Shown here piece by piece: positions 39,922 to 50,886 of a DNA stretch of 64,000 nucleotides. Made by a program: the position numbers and the translations under genes. The DNA is from Tepidiforma flava. GTDB taxonomy: Bacteria; Chloroflexota; Dehalococcoidia; Tepidiformales; Tepidiformaceae. Location of the stretch: positions 1,227,070 to 1,291,069 of the forward strand of contig NZ_CP115149.1 in NCBI RefSeq assembly GCF_027594505.1, read 5' to 3'. Position 1 is the first letter of the stretch. Each line of letters starts with the position of its first letter. Below the pieces are notes generated by a model. The model worked only from the letters and a program-made list of their open reading frames with translations, searched no databases and was not told the DNA's origin.

Positions 39922-40416
39922 CTACATCAGCGGCGGCGGCGCTTTCGGCGGGTTCCGCCATTCGACCGCGAAGAGCGTGACCATCGCCGCGACGATCGTG
40001 ACGCCGAGGCTGATGCCGCCGAGGATGGCGACGGTGTCGCGCGTCCGCCGGCTCACCTGGTCGATATCGCCGAGGAAGACGGAGACGGTGAAGATCGCCG
40101 TGAGCGCGAGGAAGGCGCCGGCCGGGGCGAGCGCTTCCCACTTGCCCTGCTGGGCGAGGTAGCCGAAAGCCAGCCCGGCGATAGCGAAGAACGGGATGAA
40201 CGAGACGAGCCACTCGCGGTGGTTGTCCCACGAATCGCGCAGTTCGAACATCGCTACGGTGAAGAGCAGGGCGAAGACGGCGCCGAAGCCGTAGCCCCAG
40301 AAGCGGGCGGCGAGGTCCTTCCACGTGACGGCCGGGCCTTTCGGCCGCGTCGCGCGGTCGTGGATGAACTCGGACTTCTGCGGTTCGAACGGAGCAGGGA
40401 GGGAGAAATCGGCCAT
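39922..40416 (-). CDS. Four-helix membrane protein, unknown
   Basis: 164 residues. Soluble N-terminal 45 residues (ADFSLPAPFEPQKSEFIHD), then about four membrane helices (GYGFGAVFALLFTVAMFEL, VSFIPFFAIAGLAFGYLA, LAPAGAFLALTAIFTVSVFL, VAILGGISLGVTIVAAMVTL), ending in a short PP-rich tail. No family recognised. CACAAT (40426-40431, minus) is 9 nt before the ATG. A strong terminator follows. Confidence 0.7.
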   Translation of the reverse strand: MADFSLPAPFEPQKSEFIHDRATRPKGPAVTWKDLAARFWGYGFGAVFALLFTVAMFELRDSWDNHREWLVSFIPFFAIAGLAFGYLAQQGKWEALAPAGAFLALTAIFTVSVFLGDIDQVSRRTRDTVAILGGISLGVTIVAAMVTLFAVEWRNPPKAPPPLM

Positions 40417-40459
40417 CGTGGGCCGATTGTGGCCGGGAACGCCGGCTTCCGGCAAGCGT

Positions 40460-41794
40460 TCAGGCGCTGAGCGCGGCCTGCCGGGCGGTGATCGCCGCGA
40501 GCCAGCGCCGGTCGCGGCCGTTCGGGCGGCGGTCCAGCCGCTCTTCGAGGATGGCCCGCGCCTGCTCCAGCCGGCCCGCCCGCGCGCACGCCTCGATGAG
40601 CGTCTCCTCGAAGACGTCGCGCTGGGCGTGGCTGCCGCCGAGCCGGATGAACTCCGGCCGCGCGAGCTGGAAGAGGTTCGCCGCCCGGCTCCAGTCGCCG
40701 TGGGCGAAGGCGAGGTACGCCTCGCCGAGCGTCACGAGCATCGGGCCGGCGTTCAGCTTGCCGCCGGCGGCCCGGTCGCGGAGCTGGCCGACGAGCGTGG
40801 CCAGCCGGGCGGTGTCGTTCGCGGCGCACCACGCGATGAGGCAGTGCGCATCGGCCCACGTGACCCCGGCGCGGGGGAAGTTCGCCGCCGCGTACTCCGC
40901 AACTTCGCCCCACGGCAGCCCATCGGCCGGCCGCTCCGTCAGCGTGCAGCGCCAGAGCAGCGAGGCGGCATCGGCGATCGTCCCCAGCGGCGGCGACGTC
41001 GCCACCGTCGGCCGGATGACGCGGTCGTACAGCTCCAGCACGCGGTCGACGTTGCCCGCCGCCAGTTCGAAGAGGGCGAGGTGCCAGTGGTTGTGGACGT
41101 ACAGCTGGTGGGCCGGGTCGTAGCCGATGAGCCACTCCCGCAGGAAGGCTGCGCCGCCCTCGGCGTCGCCGGTTTCGTAGGCGATGTGGGCGACGGTGTG
41201 CGAGGCGTGGCCGTTGCGGGGGTTCCCGGCGAGCGAGCGCTCCACCGCCTGCCGCGCGTCCTCGTGGCGGAACAGTTCGTTGTAGGCGAAGGCGAGCTGG
41301 GAGAGGAACCACCAGTCGTCGCCGTAGGCCGGCGCGAGCGGTTCGAGCAGGGCAAGCTGCTCGTCGTTCCGCTCCAGCCGGCCGCTGAAGCCGATGAGGC
41401 CGTAGACGCCGGTCGCCTGCGAAAGCACGAAGGCGTCGCGCGGGAACTCGGCGATGTGGGCGCGGAGCTTTTCGAGGGCGGCGCGGCTGTCGCCGGCGAC
41501 GGCGGCGGCGATGCACTCCACGTGCTGGCGTTCGCGCCGGGTGGCGCCGCCGACCACCTGCCGGGCGCGCTCGGCGGCCTCCCGCGCCTCCAGCGGCCGC
41601 GCGCGGAACTGCAGCAGCCGGGCCTCGGCGATGTGGGCGAGGGCGAAGCCGGGGTCCTCCTGCCGCGCCGCGCGGAAGCAGTCCTCCGCCTCCGCCTCGG
41701 CGGCGAGGGCGTGGTCGAGCCCGCGGCAGTAGGCCTCGGCAGCCTTCGCCGAGGTGGTCGAGAGCGGCAGCCCGTACCGGTCGGTGAACGGCAT
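40460..41794 (-). CDS. TPR protein similar to TTC38 family
   Basis: 444 residues of helical repeats. The N-terminus GLPLSTTSAKAAEAYCRGLDHAL, FALAHIAEARLL, RRERQHVECIAAAVAGD and the histidine-rich SHTVAHIAYETGD and QLYVHNHWHLALFEL segments are characteristic of the tetratricopeptide repeat 38 family. Molecular role is unknown. A TAGAAT -10 (41822-41827, minus) precedes it. Confidence 0.8.
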   Translation of the reverse strand: MPFTDRYGLPLSTTSAKAAEAYCRGLDHALAAEAEAEDCFRAARQEDPGFALAHIAEARLLQFRARPLEAREAAERARQVVGGATRRERQHVECIAAAVAGDSRAALEKLRAHIAEFPRDAFVLSQATGVYGLIGFSGRLERNDEQLALLEPLAPAYGDDWWFLSQLAFAYNELFRHEDARQAVERSLAGNPRNGHASHTVAHIAYETGDAEGGAAFLREWLIGYDPAHQLYVHNHWHLALFELAAGNVDRVLELYDRVIRPTVATSPPLGTIADAASLLWRCTLTERPADGLPWGEVAEYAAANFPRAGVTWADAHCLIAWCAANDTARLATLVGQLRDRAAGGKLNAGPMLVTLGEAYLAFAHGDWSRAANLFQLARPEFIRLGGSHAQRDVFEETLIEACARAGRLEQARAILEERLDRRPNGRDRRWLAAITARQAALSA

Positions 41795-41821
41795 GGCATC
41801 CCCCCGGGGCGGCGTGCGCGC

Positions 41822-41827
41822 ATTCTA
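41822..41827 (-). promoter_or_regulatory. -10 element TAGAAT of TTC38-like gene
   Basis: TAGAAT on the minus strand, about 27 nt before ATG 41794, giving a leader of about 20 nt that includes a GGGGGGA Shine-Dalgarno. Confidence 0.45.
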
Positions 41828-41853
41828 GGCCAGCGGCGCGCCGGCCGCGCGGG

Positions 41854-42879
41854 TCAGCTGCCGCCGCTCCCTTTCGGCACGGGGAAGAGCGCCCAGAGCC
41901 CGTTGTGGTCGCTGGCGTAGAGCAGCCGCCCGTCGGCGAGCTGCGCCGGCCGGTCGGCGAGCGGCCCCGCGACGGAGGCGCTCCAGCCGGCGGAGAAGAT
42001 GAACGAGGTCCGCTGAGCGGGCGGCGGCTGCTCGCCGATGACGGAGGGCCGGCAGCAGGTGGCCGGGTTCGTCACCGCCAGCGGGTCCTCGAAGCCGAGC
42101 GCGCGGATCGCCTCGTAGGCGGGCGAGCCGGGCGGGTCGGAGAGGTCGGCGAGGATGATCGCCGGGCCGCCGCCGCGCTGCGCCTGCACGAATGCCGCGA
42201 ACGATTCGGCCTGCTGCCCGCGGAGCCGCTCGCTGCCGCCCGTGAGGTGGGTGATGAAGGCGTCGATTGTCGGAATCGCCGGCGGGCCCTTGATGCGGAC
42301 GTGGAGCGCGGCCCGGCCCTCCGTTTCGCTCGTGCGGGGGTTGAGCCACGCCGGCGTCGCCCCCTGCACCACCCAGCGGTCGCTCCGGACGAGGATGAGT
42401 TCGCCCTCCTCGAAGCCGATCTGCTTCGCCAGCTCGCGGTTCTGCGCCTCGGTGCGGGTGGTGAACCACGGGTTCGCCTGCACGAAGAGCGGCTCCATCT
42501 TCAGCTCGGCGGCGAGCTTCGCCACGGCCGAGCCGTGGCTGGCCGTCCACGTCGCCTCGCTGAAGCCGGCGAGGTCCGGCCGGTAGCTGCGCAGCTCCTC
42601 GGCAACCAGCTTCAGCCGGTCTTCGAAGGTGTCGCCCGCCGTCGTGTCGTTGGCGTCGGTGGCGATCGGGCTCATCAGGTTGAGGTAGGCGACGCGGAAC
42701 TCCGTCGGCTCCGGCGTCGGCTCGGGGGTGGGCACGGGCTTCGTCGGCGTCGGCTCCGGCGTTTCGACGGGCCGGGCGAAGCTGTCGCTCGGCGGCTTCG
42801 AGGAGCAGGCGGCCGCGAGGCTCCCCGCGGAGAGCGCGCCGAGGCCGATGAGGAAGCGTCGCCGGCTCAGCATTGACAT
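41854..42879 (-). CDS. Secreted endonuclease/exonuclease/phosphatase-fold lipoprotein
   Basis: 341 residues. N-terminus SRRRFLIGLGALSAG (twin-arginine) leading to a LAAACSS lipobox, so a Tat lipoprotein. After a PTPEPTPEP linker comes an EEP fold: FRVAYLNLMSP, DLAGFSEATW (catalytic Glu), IDAFITHLTGGSE, AIILADLSD (Asp in place of the usual GDxN) and YASDHNGLWALFP (catalytic His). Substrate unknown (phosphodiester or phospholipid). ATG 42879 or 42873; the start overlaps the -35 of the divergent T-box promoter. Confidence 0.82.
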   Translation of the reverse strand: MSMLSRRRFLIGLGALSAGSLAAACSSKPPSDSFARPVETPEPTPTKPVPTPEPTPEPTEFRVAYLNLMSPIATDANDTTAGDTFEDRLKLVAEELRSYRPDLAGFSEATWTASHGSAVAKLAAELKMEPLFVQANPWFTTRTEAQNRELAKQIGFEEGELILVRSDRWVVQGATPAWLNPRTSETEGRAALHVRIKGPPAIPTIDAFITHLTGGSERLRGQQAESFAAFVQAQRGGGPAIILADLSDPPGSPAYEAIRALGFEDPLAVTNPATCCRPSVIGEQPPPAQRTSFIFSAGWSASVAGPLADRPAQLADGRLLYASDHNGLWALFPVPKGSGGS

Positions 42880-42902
42880 TTCCCCGCGGCCGCTGGTGTA
42901 GT
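42873..42902 (+). promoter_or_regulatory. Promoter TTGACA-N18-TGTAGT for T-box/ileS
   Basis: TTGACA (42873-42878) and TGTAGT (42897-42902) separated by 18 bp, giving +1 near 42909, immediately 5' of the T-box stem I. The -35 overlaps the start codon of the divergent EEP gene. Confidence 0.6.
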
Positions 42903-42908
42903 GGACCG

Positions 42909-43200
42909 TATCGGCGATGACGGAGACGAGTAGCGCCGCATCGGCCGTCCAGCGAGCCCCGCGCGGTGGAAGGGGGCACGGCACGGCAGCGCGAAAATCC
43001 CTCCCGAGCCCCCGGCCGAACGGCGCCCAGCGCGCCCAGTAGACCCGGGCGGAGGCCCACCGTGAGCAGGGGCAGGGGCGCCGCAGCGCCCCACGAGGGC
43101 CCGCCGCGAGGCGGGAACCAGGGTGGTACCGCGGGCGCGCGCGCCCGTCCCTGGAGCGGGGGCAGGCGCGCGTCGTCGTGTCCGGGCCTCCGTGCGCGCA
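42909..43200 (+). promoter_or_regulatory. T-box riboswitch upstream of ileS, very short stem I
   Basis: tRNA-sensing leader. The diagnostic T-box GGGTGGTACCGCGG is at 43121-43134 inside a CCAGGG...CCCTGG-closed helix (43118-43153). Upstream GCGAGCCCCGCGCGGTGGAAG matches the conserved stem II/III region. The 5' part is compact: GACGG/CCGTC (42919-42923 with 42945-42949) closes a 31-nt stem I containing GACGAG and a candidate Ile specifier ATC at 42940-42942. This resembles the ultra-short stem I T-boxes known from actinobacterial ileS. Downstream, 43185-43195 can pair with 43283-43294, covering the ileS Shine-Dalgarno, which suggests translational control. Confidence 0.88.
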
Positions 43201-43297
43201 ACCATCTCTCGCCGAAGGGTACGATACTGCCGCCCTCCGCGGCCTTCGCCCATCGCGCCCGCCGGCGTCAATGCTGCTTTCCGCACCGGAGGCCACC

Positions 43298-46546
<3,249 letters not shown>

Positions 46547-46608
46547 GCGCGCGGCGCGGTCGTTCGCGGCACGTTAACGGTGTGAACACGGAACGCTCAC
46601 GCGTGCCG

Positions 46609-46614
46609 TATAGT
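46609..46614 (+). promoter_or_regulatory. -10 element TATAGT upstream of c-di-AMP riboswitch
   Basis: TATAGT gives +1 near 46621, exactly at the aptamer's 5' edge. No -35 consensus at 16-18 bp. Confidence 0.5.
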
Positions 46615-46619
46615 GTGCG

Positions 46620-46745
46620 AAGCCGAATCCCCGCGCACGCGGGGAGCGGGGGACCCAACCACTCGGGGTGAATCGCGCGCGAGCGCGTAGGCAACTCCCA
46701 ATGCCGAACCCGGCAGCTAACCTCGCAGGCTCTTGGGAGAGACGC
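46620..46745 (+). promoter_or_regulatory. c-di-AMP riboswitch (ydaO/yuaA type), second copy
   Basis: Conserved blocks in order: GCCGAATCC, GGGGAGCGGGGGACCC, CTCGGGGTGAATC, GTAGGCAACTCCC, GCCGAACCCGGCAGCTAACC, CTCGCAGGC and TTGGGAGAG. An even closer match to the class consensus than the copy at 11644. It sits 86 bp before an MFS transporter. c-di-AMP normally switches off such transcripts, usually for potassium/osmolyte or wall-related genes. Confidence 0.93.
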
Positions 46746-46830
46746 GGCACCTGAAGGCCCGGTCTCTCGAGGAACCCGGCGGCCCGCCGCCCGGCGGCGC
46801 TGCCACGAGACCGTCTCCGGGGGAACACGG

Positions 46831-48150
46831 GTGTCCGCCGCCGCGCCATCGCTCCGCTTCGAACGCACGCTCACCTACGCCGCGCGCTTCACCGCGCAAA
46901 CGTCCCAGAACATCTGGCTCGCCGCGCTCTTCCTCGTCGCGGGCACCAGTTCGAAGCCCGCGCTCGACCTCTCGAGCCTGTTCATCGCGATGCTCATCCC
47001 GTCGATCGTGCTCGGGCTGCCGGGCGGCTCGCTCGCCGACCGGCTCGGGCCGGGGCGGGGCTACGCCGCCGGCGCGCTGCTCCGGCTGCTGCCGGTGGCG
47101 GCAGGCATCTGGTGGCTCGATGGCGGCACCAGCGCGTGGGTGCTCGCCTTCCTCTACTCCACCGGGTCGCAGGTCTTCACCCCGGCCGAGCTCGCCCTCG
47201 TTCGCCCCTTGCAGGACGCGCACGTCGGCCGGGTGCACTCGTGGTTCGCCGCGCTCCAGTACGCGGGGCAGGGCGCCGGGATGCTCGTGCTCGCCCCCGC
47301 GCTCTACTTCCTCGGCGGTCCCACGGCCATGGTCATCGGCGCCGCAGTCGGTTTGTCCCTCCTCTTCCTCCTGACCGTGGTGCTGGCCGTGCGTGTCGCT
47401 CCGCTGGCGCGGGCGTTTGCCGCTGGCAGCGCCCGCGCCGCACTCTCCTTCGGCGCGACGATGCGGTTCTTCGGCCGCGAATCCATCGCGCGTTACGCCG
47501 TCATCGCCCTCGGCCTCAAGATGGTCGTCTCGAAGGGCATCGTCGTCGCGCTCCCGTTTTACCTCGAGCGCGACCTCGGCCTCGGCTGGGAGGCGATCGC
47601 CTTCCTGTTCGTGCCGGGCATCCTCGGCATCCTCGCCGGGCTCTGGTGGTGCAGCCGCGAGCTGACGCTTGCCCGCGCCCACGAGGTGCTGCGGCTTTCG
47701 CTGCTCGGGCTCGTCGCGGCGCTGGCCGCGCTGGCCGCGCTCGATTACGGCATCACGGCGGTGGCCCAGTACAGCCACATTCCGCCCGTGGCCCGGCTCG
47801 AAGCGCAGATGAACACCACCTTCGCGGTCGCCATCCCGGTCGCCTTCCTCCTCGGCGCGTCGCTCTCCGGCCTGCTCATCGCCGGGCGGGTGGCGCTCAC
47901 CGAAACGGCCCCGCCGGGCCAGCACGGCCGCGTCTTCGCCGTGCAGCTCACCATCACCGAGACGGCGATTTCGCTGCCGCTCCTCGCGCTCGGCATCGGG
48001 ACGACCTACGCCGGCGCGCGGGTGACCCTCGCGGCGATGGCCCTCCTCGTCGCCGGCTTCCTCCTGCTCGCCGAGCTCGACCGCGCCCGCTCGCGCTTCG
48101 CCCGGCGCCCGGCGCTCGAACCGGAGCCCGCGCCCTCAGCCGGCGCGTGA
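46831..48150 (+). CDS. MFS transporter under c-di-AMP riboswitch
   Basis: 439 residues, 11-12 membrane helices, MFS loop motif GLPGGSLADRLGPGRG. It is a paralogue of the gene at 17592 (shared FTAQ..QN...AALFLVAGT start and common loops). Substrate unknown. The riboswitch link suggests a role in osmotic or ion homeostasis, but that is inference. GTG 46831. Its 3' end overlaps the convergent Kef-type antiporter by 15 bp. Confidence 0.87.
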   Translation: MSAAAPSLRFERTLTYAARFTAQTSQNIWLAALFLVAGTSSKPALDLSSLFIAMLIPSIVLGLPGGSLADRLGPGRGYAAGALLRLLPVAAGIWWLDGGTSAWVLAFLYSTGSQVFTPAELALVRPLQDAHVGRVHSWFAALQYAGQGAGMLVLAPALYFLGGPTAMVIGAAVGLSLLFLLTVVLAVRVAPLARAFAAGSARAALSFGATMRFFGRESIARYAVIALGLKMVVSKGIVVALPFYLERDLGLGWEAIAFLFVPGILGILAGLWWCSRELTLARAHEVLRLSLLGLVAALAALAALDYGITAVAQYSHIPPVARLEAQMNTTFAVAIPVAFLLGASLSGLLIAGRVALTETAPPGQHGRVFAVQLTITETAISLPLLALGIGTTYAGARVTLAAMALLVAGFLLLAELDRARSRFARRPALEPEPAPSAGA

Positions 48151-49818
48151 TCGCATCCGGGCGAGGATCGCCGCCACCGCCGGCTCCGCGACGCGGAACG
48201 CCTTCAGCGTGTGGCGGCTCATCTCCAGCGCCAGCTCCAGCTCGCCCAGCACCGCCTCATCCGCGCCGTGCTCTTCGAGGAAGGCCCGCTCGCTCTCGCT
48301 GTGCGTCCGCACCACGATGTCGATGGCCGGGTTCGCGCCCCGCGCGAAGGTGACGATCCGCCGCGCGCTCAGCGGGTCCGGGATGGCGACGACGAGCGCC
48401 CGCGCGGTGCGGATGCCGGCCCGTTCGAGCAGCACCGGGTTCGATGCGCTGCCCTGGAACACCGTGACGCCGTCGCGCCGGAGCGCGGCGACCGTCTCGG
48501 CGTCCTGCTCGATGACGACGACCGGGATCGCCTGGTCGCGGATGGCGCGGTGGACGACGCGGCCCACGCGGCCGTACCCGGCGAGGATGGCGTGGTTGGC
48601 GAGGCCGGGGTCCGGCGCCTCGCCGGGGGGCCGCGCCCGGCCGCGCAGCCGCCGGTCGAGCGCCCGCCCGAGCGGGTCGGCGGCTGCCAGCACCGCCGGC
48701 GAGAGCACCATCGAGGCAGCGGCGGCCGCCAGCATCACCCCGAAGAGCTCGCTCGAAATCGCGCCCGTATCGGTGCCCAGCCGGGCCAGCAGGAAGCTGA
48801 ACTCCGCCGACTGCGCCAGCACCGCGCCGGTCAGCACCGCCGTCCGCCCCGGGTAGCGGAAGGCGAGCGTGATGCCGACCGAAAGCCAGCCCTTGAGCAC
48901 GACGATCGCCGCCACCGAGAGCAGCAGCAGCGCCGGCGCATCCAGCAGCACGCGCGGGTCGATGAGCATGCCGACCGAGACGAAGAACAGCCCCGCGAAG
49001 ATGTCGCGCAGCGGGTTCAGCTGCCCCAGCACCTCGTGCGAGAGGTCGGACCGGTTGACGAGGATGCCGCCGACGAACGCGCCGAGCGCGATCGAAACGC
49101 CGAACAGCTGCGCCAGCAGCGAGATGCCGAGCGCGACGACTACCGCCGAGAGCGTGAACACCTCCGTGCTGCCCAGCCGGGCGACGAGGTCGAAGAAGCG
49201 CGGCAGCAGCACGAAGCCGGCCGGGATGACGATCGCAAGGTAGAGCACGGCCAGCCCGACCGCCCGCAGGAGGTCGCCCGCGAGCGAGGCCGTGCTGCCG
49301 TCCTCCGCCAGCACCGTCAGGATGACGACGAGGATGATGGTGCTGAAGTCCTGCACGGTGGACCACGCCAGCGCCACCCGCGCATGGAGCGATTCGATTT
49401 CGCCCCGGTCGGCGAGCACCTTCGAGAGCACCGTGCTGGAGGAGTTCGAGACGACCGCGCCGAGGAAGAGCGCCGGCAGCCACCCCAGCCCCGCGAGCAT
49501 GCCGAGGCCCGTGACCGCCCCGAGGGTGATGACGACCTGCGCGCCGCCGCCCAGCAGCGCGATGCCGCCCACCCGCCGCACATCCCGGAAGGAGAGCTGC
49601 AGGCCGATGGCGAACATCAGCAGCACGACGCCGATATCGGCGAGGTCCTCGACCGTCGGGATATCGGCCACGAAGCCGGGCGTGTGCGGCCCGATCGCCA
49701 TCCCGGCCACGAGGTAGCCGAGGATGACCGACTGGCGCAGGAGGCTCGCGCCGAGCGCGCCGATGCCGGCAGCCGCAAGGGCGGCAGCGAGGGTGACGTA
49801 GAGACCGCTGTCGTCCAG
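48136..49818 (-). CDS. CPA2 monovalent cation:proton antiporter (KefB-like) with TrkA-N domain, CTG start
   Basis: 560 residues. About 12 membrane helices of the Na/H-exchanger fold (VILGYLVAGMAIGPHTPGF, SNSSSTVLSKVLADRGE, AFVGGILVNRSDLSHEV), then a cytoplasmic TrkA-N/RCK domain (HAILAGYGRVGRVVH, VVVIEQDAETV). It exports K+ or Na+ in exchange for H+. There is no ATG, GTG or TTG before the first helix. The first GTG (49710) would remove it. A GAGGAG 8 nt upstream supports CTG 49818, giving LDDSGLYVTLAAALAAAG. Confidence 0.85.
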   Translation of the reverse strand: MDDSGLYVTLAAALAAAGIGALGASLLRQSVILGYLVAGMAIGPHTPGFVADIPTVEDLADIGVVLLMFAIGLQLSFRDVRRVGGIALLGGGAQVVITLGAVTGLGMLAGLGWLPALFLGAVVSNSSSTVLSKVLADRGEIESLHARVALAWSTVQDFSTIILVVILTVLAEDGSTASLAGDLLRAVGLAVLYLAIVIPAGFVLLPRFFDLVARLGSTEVFTLSAVVVALGISLLAQLFGVSIALGAFVGGILVNRSDLSHEVLGQLNPLRDIFAGLFFVSVGMLIDPRVLLDAPALLLLSVAAIVVLKGWLSVGITLAFRYPGRTAVLTGAVLAQSAEFSFLLARLGTDTGAISSELFGVMLAAAAASMVLSPAVLAAADPLGRALDRRLRGRARPPGEAPDPGLANHAILAGYGRVGRVVHRAIRDQAIPVVVIEQDAETVAALRRDGVTVFQGSASNPVLLERAGIRTARALVVAIPDPLSARRIVTFARGANPAIDIVVRTHSESERAFLEEHGADEAVLGELELALEMSRHTLKAFRVAEPAVAAILARMRSRAG

Positions 49819-49888
49819 GACGGCAACTCCTCGGGGATGGATGCGGGGGCAGGGGAAGCGGGGGCGCGCTCGAGGGAAGCGCCCTCCC

Positions 49889-49894
49889 AGTATA
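49889..49894 (-). promoter_or_regulatory. -10 element TATACT of antiporter gene
   Basis: TATACT on the minus strand, giving a leader of about 65 nt to CTG 49818. No clear -35. Confidence 0.5.
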
Positions 49895-49941
49895 CACGCC
49901 GGTCGAACTGATGCTCCGGATTTCCAGAAACGCCGTTCGCC

Positions 49942-50775
49942 TTATGCCCCGGCGAGGAACGGCGCGACCGCGGCGATGAAGCCCAGCGGGCGCTCCAGCG
50001 GAATCGAATGCCCGGCCCCGGGCACCGTCACCAGCCGGCAATCCGGGATGACCGCGGCCATCCGCTCGGCCACCCCGGGCGCGAGCACGTCGCTCCGCTC
50101 GCCGCGCACCAGCAGCGTCGGCGCCTGGATGTTCGCCAGCTCCCGCCACGAAGCTTCCGGGTCCGGCCGGCTGATCGGCCGGCTCCCGTCCCGGTACGCC
50201 CGGTCGTAGCGGAACGTCCACGTCCCGTCCTCCAGCCGGAGGAGGTTGTGGAGCGTCCGGTGGCGCGCCTCGGCGGGGTCGGCGTTCGGGTTCGCCTGCA
50301 GCGCCCGCTCGATGGCCTCCTCCGGCGTCGCGAAGACATCCGGCGCGCGCACGCCGGCCTGGATGCGGGCCGCCCCCGCGCCGTGGATCTCCGGCCCGAT
50401 ATCGACGATGACGAGCCGCTCCACCCCTCCCGGGTAGCGGGCGGCGTAGAGGTAGGCGTTCCGGCCGCCCATCGAGAGGCCGAGGAGCGCGAACCGCTCG
50501 AGCCCGAGGCAGCGGACGAAGGCGCGCACGTCCTCCACCATGGCGTCGGCGGAGGAATCATCGCTCCACGCGCTTTCGCCGTGGCCCCGCTGGTCGAGCG
50601 CGTAGACGTGCCAGCCCGGCTGCATCGCCGCCGCGAAGGTGTCCCACGAGCGGGCATGGCCCGTAAAGCCGTGGAGCAGCACGAGCGCCGGCTTTCCGGG
50701 GCTCGGCCATTCGCGGTAGTGGAAGCGAAGCCCCCGCAGGAGCGCGTACTGGTCGATGGGCGGCGGCAGCGGCAT
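49942..50775 (-). CDS. Alpha/beta-fold hydrolase
   Basis: 277 residues, no signal peptide. LVLLHGFTGHARSWD oxyanion strand, ALDQRGHGESAWSDD, nucleophile GLSMGGRNA, acid in VRGERSDVLAP, and His in VPGAGHSIPLERP. The MenH/haloperoxidase-like group; substrate not assignable. ATG 50775 chosen at MPLPPPIDQYALLRG. Divergent from the CoA ligase gene. Confidence 0.87.
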   Translation of the reverse strand: MPLPPPIDQYALLRGLRFHYREWPSPGKPALVLLHGFTGHARSWDTFAAAMQPGWHVYALDQRGHGESAWSDDSSADAMVEDVRAFVRCLGLERFALLGLSMGGRNAYLYAARYPGGVERLVIVDIGPEIHGAGAARIQAGVRAPDVFATPEEAIERALQANPNADPAEARHRTLHNLLRLEDGTWTFRYDRAYRDGSRPISRPDPEASWRELANIQAPTLLVRGERSDVLAPGVAERMAAVIPDCRLVTVPGAGHSIPLERPLGFIAAVAPFLAGA

Positions 50776-50874
50776 GGGCGGTTCGAACCCCCGTTCGTCG
50801 AAGTCGTGTGCAGCAGGTGGTGCGGACTCTACCCCGCCCGCAGCCCGCTGCAACCCCGCAAGCCGCCCCTCCCG

Positions 50875-50880
50875 TACAAT
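50875..50880 (+). promoter_or_regulatory. -10 element TACAAT, leaderless start at 50887
   Basis: TACAAT ends 6 nt before GTG 50887, placing +1 on the start codon. The clearest leaderless example in the window. Confidence 0.6.
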
Positions 50881-50886
50881 CCCCGC

